DNA of 64,000 nucleotides from Dryocola sp032000125 (GTDB lineage Bacteria; Pseudomonadota; Gammaproteobacteria; Enterobacterales; Enterobacteriaceae): NCBI GenBank assembly GCA_032000125.1, contig DAMALH010000009.1, positions 49,853 through 113,852 on the forward strand. The letters are read 5' to 3'. Position 1 is the stretch's first letter; every line of letters begins with the position of its first letter. The translations under genes were made by a program, and so were the position numbers. The notes under the pieces were generated by a model that was not told the origin of the DNA, did no database searches, and was given only the letters and a program-made list of their open reading frames with translations. Below are positions 60,030 to 64,000 of this stretch, piece after piece.

Positions 60030-60497
60030 ATGACTATTAAAGCCCCCGTGCCACCCTTTAATCATGAAACCGCACGCGAGAAAGTTCGTCTTGCTGAAGA
60101 CGCCTGGAACAGTCGTGACCCGGCGCGCGTTTCACAGGTCTATTCCCTGGATACACACTGGCGCAACCGCGCAGAGTTTGTGGACGGCCGTGAAGCCGTA
60201 GCGGATTTTCTACAGCGCAAATGGCAGCGCGAGCTGGATTACCGGCTTATCAAAGAGCTGTGGGCATTTGCAGGTAACCGCATTGCGGTGCGCTTCGCCT
60301 ACGAGTGGCACGATGACTCGGGCAACTGGTACCGCAGCTTTGGTAATGAGAACTGGGAGTTTAACGAGCAGGGTTTGATGGTAAACCGCCACGCCAGTAT
60401 CAACGACTGCCCGATTAGCGCTGAGGAACGCGCCTTTTTCTGGCCGCTGGGCCGCCGCCCGGACGCTCACCCTGAGTTAAGCAGTTTTGGCTTTTAA
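60030..60497 (+). CDS. Nuclear transport factor 2-like protein (DUF1348 family)
   Basis: 155 residues. The family core is EDAWNSRDPARVSQVYSLDT, HWRNRAEFVDGREAVADFLQ, LWAFAGNRIAVRFAYEWHD, FGNENWEFNEQGLMVNRHAS and IND. NTF2-like alpha+beta barrel, cytosolic, with no assigned reaction; members are often next to TetR regulators and induced by xenobiotics. The two palindromes upstream make it the probable target of the divergent TetR protein. Confidence 0.85.
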   Translation: MTIKAPVPPFNHETAREKVRLAEDAWNSRDPARVSQVYSLDTHWRNRAEFVDGREAVADFLQRKWQRELDYRLIKELWAFAGNRIAVRFAYEWHDDSGNWYRSFGNENWEFNEQGLMVNRHASINDCPISAEERAFFWPLGRRPDAHPELSSFGF

Positions 60498-60658
60498 GCA
60501 GCAATCAATTGCCGCCCGCAGACCGCATGGTTCACGGGTTGGCCTGCTATTTACCTGTTATTTTTGTATTAAATTCCGTTTGCGGGAAGCCAACTTCCCC
60601 CGCTTCGCGCATCCTTGCCTATACTGATAAAACATCAGCTAAAAGACAGGGAGCATTT

Positions 60659-60742
60659 ATGAAAATTATTCTTTGGGCAATTTTGATCATCTTTATTATT
60701 GGCTTACTGGTTGTTACCGGCGTATTCAAAATGATTTTCTGA
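60659..60742 (+). CDS. yohP: Small membrane protein YohP
   Basis: 27 residues, differing from E. coli YohP at only two positions by memory: MKIILWAILIIFIIGLLVVT followed by GVFKMIF. A single transmembrane helix. ACAGGGAG precedes the ATG. In E. coli YohP is inserted with the help of SRP, its mRNA is membrane-localised, and its function is not known. Followed by a terminator hairpin. Confidence 0.93.
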   Translation: MKIILWAILIIFIIGLLVVTGVFKMIF

Positions 60743-60750
60743 TGTCAGTG

Positions 60751-60780
60751 CGGGTGCCGCCTTTGCGGCACCCGTTCTTA
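60751..60780 (+). terminator. Terminator hairpin after yohP
   Basis: CGGGTGCCGC pairs with GCGGCACCCG around a four-base loop, followed by TTCTTATTTC. It lies eight bases beyond the yohP stop and touches the stop codon of the convergent hydrolase gene. Confidence 0.75.
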
Positions 60781-61737
60781 TTTCTGCATCCCGGCGCTGT
60801 AGTTCACCGGCACCCAGCGGTATCCCTTTCCTTCTTGCTTAACATGGCCTATCCCGGGAAATGAAATATGCGCCGCCGCCACCCAGTCACCTTGCCGGGC
60901 AACCTGCCTGAGCACCCTTTCTCTGGTTAACACGGCTTTTTTCTGGTCGACGTCAAAATGAATCGCCACCTCAGCATCCGGCATCTGCACCGCTTTGGCG
61001 TGAATAATATCGCCCCACAGCATCATGGTTTGCCCGCCGTTGCTGACGCGATAAATGACGCTGCCCGGCGTGTGGCCCGCGGCTGGTACGGCTTCGATAC
61101 CCGGAATAATTTCCGCTGGCGCATGAAAGGTGCGTAATTTACCCGCGTCGATAACCGGACGCATAGATTTCTCAGACTCGGCAAAGGTATGACGCTGGCC
61201 TTCCTCAACCCGGTTAATATTGGCCGGGGTGAGCCACCAGTCGACGTCTTTTTGTTCCACCCGCACCCAGGCATTGGGGAAAGCGGGCTTGCCGTTATGC
61301 TGCACGCCGCCGGAGTGATCGCCGTGAATATGCGTCAGCAGCACCAGATCGATGCTTTCCGGCGGGAAACCCGCCGCCCTCAGGTTTTCCAGTAAATGTC
61401 CACCTGCGTCACCAAACAGGGGGCCCGCGCCGGTATCTACCAGAATCACCTGTTTGCCGGTATTGATGACAAAGGCGTTAATAGACGTTTCCGCCGCGGG
61501 CGTCATATTATCTGCCGCCATCAGCCGCCGGAGCTTTTGTGAAGAAATATTGGTCAGCAGCTTATCGAGCGGCACCGTCACGGTGCCGTCGGAAACGGCG
61601 GTAATCTGCCAGTTGCCCAGCATCATGCGGTAGTAACCGGGCGCCTGCTGCTGGCTAATCGGCAGCGGTTGGGCAACTGCCTGGCCTTGCAGCGCGCTGC
61701 CGGCCAGCAGCGCTAAAATTGTCAGTGCTGTTTTCAT
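60778..61737 (-). CDS. Exported metallo-beta-lactamase-fold hydrolase
   Basis: 319 residues from the ATG at 61737. Signal peptide MKTALTILALLAGSALQGQA. MBL fold with metal site THIHGDHSG (HxHxDH), GHTPGS, the Asp in LWGDIIH and a C-terminal His in AAHISFPGIGHV. Related to the quorum-quenching lactonase/AttM and methyl-parathion hydrolase-type groups, but the substrate cannot be told. Divergent from a LysR gene with a palindrome between them. Confidence 0.87.
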   Translation of the reverse strand: MKTALTILALLAGSALQGQAVAQPLPISQQQAPGYYRMMLGNWQITAVSDGTVTVPLDKLLTNISSQKLRRLMAADNMTPAAETSINAFVINTGKQVILVDTGAGPLFGDAGGHLLENLRAAGFPPESIDLVLLTHIHGDHSGGVQHNGKPAFPNAWVRVEQKDVDWWLTPANINRVEEGQRHTFAESEKSMRPVIDAGKLRTFHAPAEIIPGIEAVPAAGHTPGSVIYRVSNGGQTMMLWGDIIHAKAVQMPDAEVAIHFDVDQKKAVLTRERVLRQVARQGDWVAAAHISFPGIGHVKQEGKGYRWVPVNYSAGMQK

Positions 61738-61794
61738 CCTGTCCTCAGAAAGTAGTTTCAACTTGCGGACAGTATCGCCAGAGCTTTATTATCA

Positions 61795-61810
61795 CTCCAA
61801 TTGATTGGAG
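61795..61810. promoter_or_regulatory. Palindrome between hydrolase and LysR genes
   Basis: CTCCAAT-TG-ATTGGAG is a perfect seven-base dyad. It contains the T-N11-A pattern expected of LysR-type sites and also includes the GGAG used as ribosome binding site for the LysR gene, so binding could block its own translation start region. Confidence 0.65.
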
Positions 61811-61815
61811 AAATA

Positions 61816-62736
61816 ATGACTATCAAAGAGAATGATTTCCGCAAAATAGATCTTAATTTGCTGATCGCTTTTGCGGTGCTATTTCGCGAACAGAGCGTTT
61901 CGCTGGCGGCGGATAAACTACACCTTGGCCAGCCTGCGGTAAGCGGTTCGCTGGCACGCCTGCGGGAAATGTTCGACGATCCGCTGTTTATCCGCAGCGG
62001 CCATCGCATGCAGCCCACCGCCCGCGCCACTGAATTACACACCGAACTGATGCCGCTGCTCGAACAGCTGCAAAGCGCGCTTTTTCAGCAGGCGGAGTTT
62101 GATCCGGCTCACGCCAGCACCACCGTCACTCTCGGCATGACGGACTGGGTAGAAATGTGGCTGATGCCGCGCCTGGTGCCCGCTTTGCGCGCAGAAGCGC
62201 CGGGCGTGCGCCTGAATATAGTGGCAAGCGACCCGTTTACCGATGCCCAGCGGCTGGAAGGCGGCGAGCTGGATATGGCAGTTAGCGTGGCGAACCAGTC
62301 CGCACGCTGGCTGGAGCGCGAAATGCTCACGCCGATGGAGTTCGTCACCCTCTGGCATCCGGCGCAGCTACAGCTTAAGGCTCCGCTAACGCCGGAAACC
62401 TACGCCGCGCAGCAGCACGTGCTGGTAAGCTACCGCGAAGCCGCCAGCAGCCATATCGACACGCTGCTGGCAAAGCTTGGGCACAGGCGCGAGATTTGTT
62501 ATACCACGCCGCATTTTGCCGCCCTGCCCGGCCTGCTGCTGCAAATGCCCGCGCTGGCCACCGTCCCGCAGGGGCTTAGCGATAACTGGCAGAAAACATG
62601 GGGTTTACAAAGCAGCCCGGTGCCGCTAGAGGTGGCGCCGTTTGAGGTGGCGTTATTATGGCACCAGCGCCATAACAGCGATGCGGCGCTGATGTGGGTC
62701 AGAGGTTTTATTAAGCGCCTGGAGAGCTTTGGCTAG
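61816..62736 (+). CDS. LysR-family transcriptional regulator
   Basis: 306 residues from the ATG at 61816. N-terminal winged helix: NLLIAFAVLFREQSVSLAAD, KLHLGQPAVSGSLARLREMF, DDPLFIRSGHRMQPT. Effector domain follows (TLGMTDWVEMWLMPRLVPAL, LDMAVSVANQSARWLEREML). The layout resembles NodD/LinR-type regulators. Divergent from the exported hydrolase gene, which it probably activates. Confidence 0.9.
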   Translation: MTIKENDFRKIDLNLLIAFAVLFREQSVSLAADKLHLGQPAVSGSLARLREMFDDPLFIRSGHRMQPTARATELHTELMPLLEQLQSALFQQAEFDPAHASTTVTLGMTDWVEMWLMPRLVPALRAEAPGVRLNIVASDPFTDAQRLEGGELDMAVSVANQSARWLEREMLTPMEFVTLWHPAQLQLKAPLTPETYAAQQHVLVSYREAASSHIDTLLAKLGHRREICYTTPHFAALPGLLLQMPALATVPQGLSDNWQKTWGLQSSPVPLEVAPFEVALLWHQRHNSDAALMWVRGFIKRLESFG

Positions 62737-62755
62737 CTCCTATCCCTTCGCTTAA

Positions 62756-63688
62756 TCACAGCGCGCCTATCGCACGCGCAATGTCCGACGAGGTTTTATA
62801 GGTTCTGATCTCGGCGAATAAGTCCGTCGCCTCAGCATATTCTTTACGCAGATAACCCAGCCACTGCTTAATTCGCGCCACGTGGTACATACCGGTGTCG
62901 CCCTGCTTTTCGAGCTGGCTGTATTTCTGCAGCAGCTTCACGACCTCGGGCCACGGCATGCGCGGCTCACGGTATTTAATTACCCGACTCAGATTTGGCA
63001 CGTTTAACGCGCCGCGGCCAATCATTACCGAATCGCAACCTGTTGCCCTAAGGCAGTCCTGCGCGCTTTGCCAGTCCCAGATTTCACCGTTGGCGATCAC
63101 CGGAATCGACAGCCGCTTGCGAATTTCGCCGATGGCGGCCCAGTTGATAAGCTCGGCTTTATAACCGTCTTCTTTAGTTCGCCCGTGGACCACAAGCTCC
63201 GTAGCGCCAGCCTGCTGTACGGCATCGGCTATTTCAAACTGCCGCGCGCCGCTGTCCCAGCCGAGGCGTATTTTTACCGTCACCGGCAACCGGGCGGGCA
63301 CGGCTTCACGCATGGCTTTGGCGCCGCGATAAATCAGTTCCGGATCTTTAAGAAGCGTTGCGCCACCGCCGCTGCCGTTAACCAGTTTTGAAGGGCAGCC
63401 GCAGTTAAGATCCACGCCCCATGAGCCAAGCTCAACGGCGCGCGCGGCGTTTTCTGCCAGCCATTGCGGATACTGGCCCAGAAGCTGTACTCGCACTAAC
63501 GTGCCGGACGGCGTGCGGCTGCCGTGCAGCAGTTCCGGGCAAAGCTTGTGAAAGGATTTTGCCGGCAAGAGCTGATCGACCACGCGCAGAAACTCGGTGA
63601 TACATAGATCGTAGTCATTTACCTCAGTAAGCAGTTCACGGACTAAAGAGTCGAGAACCCCTTCCATCGGCGCGAGAAGTACACGCAT
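62756..63688 (-). CDS. dusC: tRNA-dihydrouridine(16) synthase DusC
   Basis: 310 residues (E. coli 315). FMN-dependent TIM barrel: start MRVLLAPMEGVLDSLVRELL, catalytic Cys in DLNCGCPSKLVNGSGGGATL, LVVHGRTKEDGYKAE and VIANGEIWDW, phosphate-binding VMIGRGALNVPNL. Reduces U16 of tRNA. The upstream gap holds copy B of the repeat element, which ends 20 bases before the dusC start region. Confidence 0.95.
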   Translation of the reverse strand: MRVLLAPMEGVLDSLVRELLTEVNDYDLCITEFLRVVDQLLPAKSFHKLCPELLHGSRTPSGTLVRVQLLGQYPQWLAENAARAVELGSWGVDLNCGCPSKLVNGSGGGATLLKDPELIYRGAKAMREAVPARLPVTVKIRLGWDSGARQFEIADAVQQAGATELVVHGRTKEDGYKAELINWAAIGEIRKRLSIPVIANGEIWDWQSAQDCLRATGCDSVMIGRGALNVPNLSRVIKYREPRMPWPEVVKLLQKYSQLEKQGDTGMYHVARIKQWLGYLRKEYAEATDLFAEIRTYKTSSDIARAIGAL

Positions 63689-63708
63689 GAGCTATTCCGG
63701 CAAAAAAA

Positions 63709-63886
63709 GAGGCGCTATGTTAGCGCCTGAGACTGATGACAAACCTTTGAGCGTGACAAAGCTAAAAAGGACCGTCATTTAAAAACAAGGAAAATCAATT
63801 CATTGATTTTCGTCTGGTAATCACAAAGAAGGACAAACCACGTTTGTCCTTCTTTGTCAGCAATCTGAGGCGCTATGTTAGCGCCT
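63709..63886 (-). mobile_element. Terminator-targeted miniature element, copy B (with flanking duplications)
   Basis: A 138-bp element (63729-63866) between two perfect 20-nt direct repeats, GAGGCGCTATGTTAGCGCCT, at 63709-63728 and 63867-63886. The repeat is the complete stem-loop of a terminator (seven As before, four Ts after), which on the reverse strand ends rhlE. Read on the reverse strand the element matches copy A (50978-51117) at about 87%. It has a 15-bp hairpin (63823-63857), the same 22-nt palindrome (63790-63811) and end sequences AGATTGCTGACAAA and AGACTGATGACAAA (12 of 14 identical). No open reading frame. Confidence 0.8.
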
Positions 63887-63911
63887 CTTTTCGAATTGGC
63901 AAAGCCGAAGA

Positions 63912-64000
63912 TTAGTTCGATGCGGCAGGCTTGCGCGACGGACGACGACGGCCGTTCGCACCCGCAGGTTTAGCCGCGCCTTCGCCCTGTGGACGGGACT
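63912..64000 (-). CDS. rhlE: ATP-dependent RNA helicase RhlE (C-terminal end only)
   Basis: The last 29 codons; the gene continues beyond the right edge. The reverse strand reads SRPQGEGAAKPAGANGRRRP and ends SRKPAASN, the basic Arg/Pro/Ala-rich tail characteristic of enterobacterial RhlE DEAD-box helicases. No helicase motif is inside the window, so the call rests on the tail and on the expected neighbourhood of dinG. Confidence 0.75.
   Translation of the reverse strand, partial: SRPQGEGAAKPAGANGRRRPSRKPAASN

Noticed and set aside
1..64000. CRISPR arrays, tRNA or rRNA genes
   Set aside because: I saw no regularly spaced repeat array and no tRNA- or rRNA-like sequence; repeats found occur as pairs only.

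Overview
The window comes from an enterobacterial chromosome (family Enterobacteriaceae). Gene content, gene order and protein sequence match the E. coli K-12 ybi/ybj region and the yeh/yoh region closely, but with rearrangements, so it is a relative of the Enterobacter/Cedecea/Kosakonia type and not E. coli or Salmonella. I cannot name the genus from sequence alone. A run of ten Ns shows a draft assembly. Starts were chosen by alignment to remembered E. coli proteins and by visible ribosome binding sites; no search was run.

Layout. 1-6.1 kb: potF (5' end only), ybjN, rimK, nfsA, ybjC, grxA, ybjM, ybjL and the sigma-E-dependent small RNA RybB. 6.1-17.6 kb: an 11.5 kb remnant of a P2-like prophage integrated exactly in the 3' end of rybB. 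It has a 20-bp att core at both ends, integrase arm-type repeats, an internally deleted ogr, tail genes D-U-T-E/E'-FII-FI, an O-acyltransferase moron, a tail-fibre assembly gene, a truncated tail fibre, an IS3-family element and an AT-rich AbiC-like gene. Integrase, repressor, replication, capsid and lysis genes are missing. 17.6-21.8 kb: an MFS exporter, rcdA, ybjJ and ybjI. 21.8-27.2 kb: an aldo/keto reductase and a complete EmrAB-type tripartite efflux operon with its own outer-membrane factor. 27.3-44.7 kb: ybiR-mntR, mntS, opgE, ompX, rhtA, dps, glnHPQ, ybiO, rlmF, a flavin reductase-like gene, mcbA, ybiJ, ybiB and dinG. 44.9-63.7 kb: roxA, then the mlrA-yohO-yehWXY-osmF-bglX-dld-pbpG-yohC-yohD-yohF-yohP-dusC block, which lies elsewhere in E. 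coli. 63.9 kb to the end: the C-terminus of rhlE, which in E. coli is a neighbour of dinG.

Most coherent functional units are manganese homeostasis (mntR/mntS with twin dyads), glutamine uptake (glnHPQ behind sigma-54 and NtrC-like sites), an osmoprotectant ABC importer (osmF-yehYXW) and several divergent regulator/target pairs with visible palindromic operators (rcdA/ybjJ, TetR/NTF2-like, LysR/beta-lactamase-fold hydrolase).

The most unusual signal is a pair of about 140-bp repeats in opposite orientation, at 50978-51117 (osmF-bglX gap) and 63729-63866 (dusC-rhlE gap). They are about 87% identical. Each is flanked by a perfect direct duplication of 20-22 nt, and in each case that duplicated sequence is the complete stem-loop of the local intrinsic terminator. 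The elements have degenerate terminal inverted repeats, a hairpin with a compensatory base-pair change between copies, and no coding capacity. They look like a miniature transposable element that targets transcription terminators.
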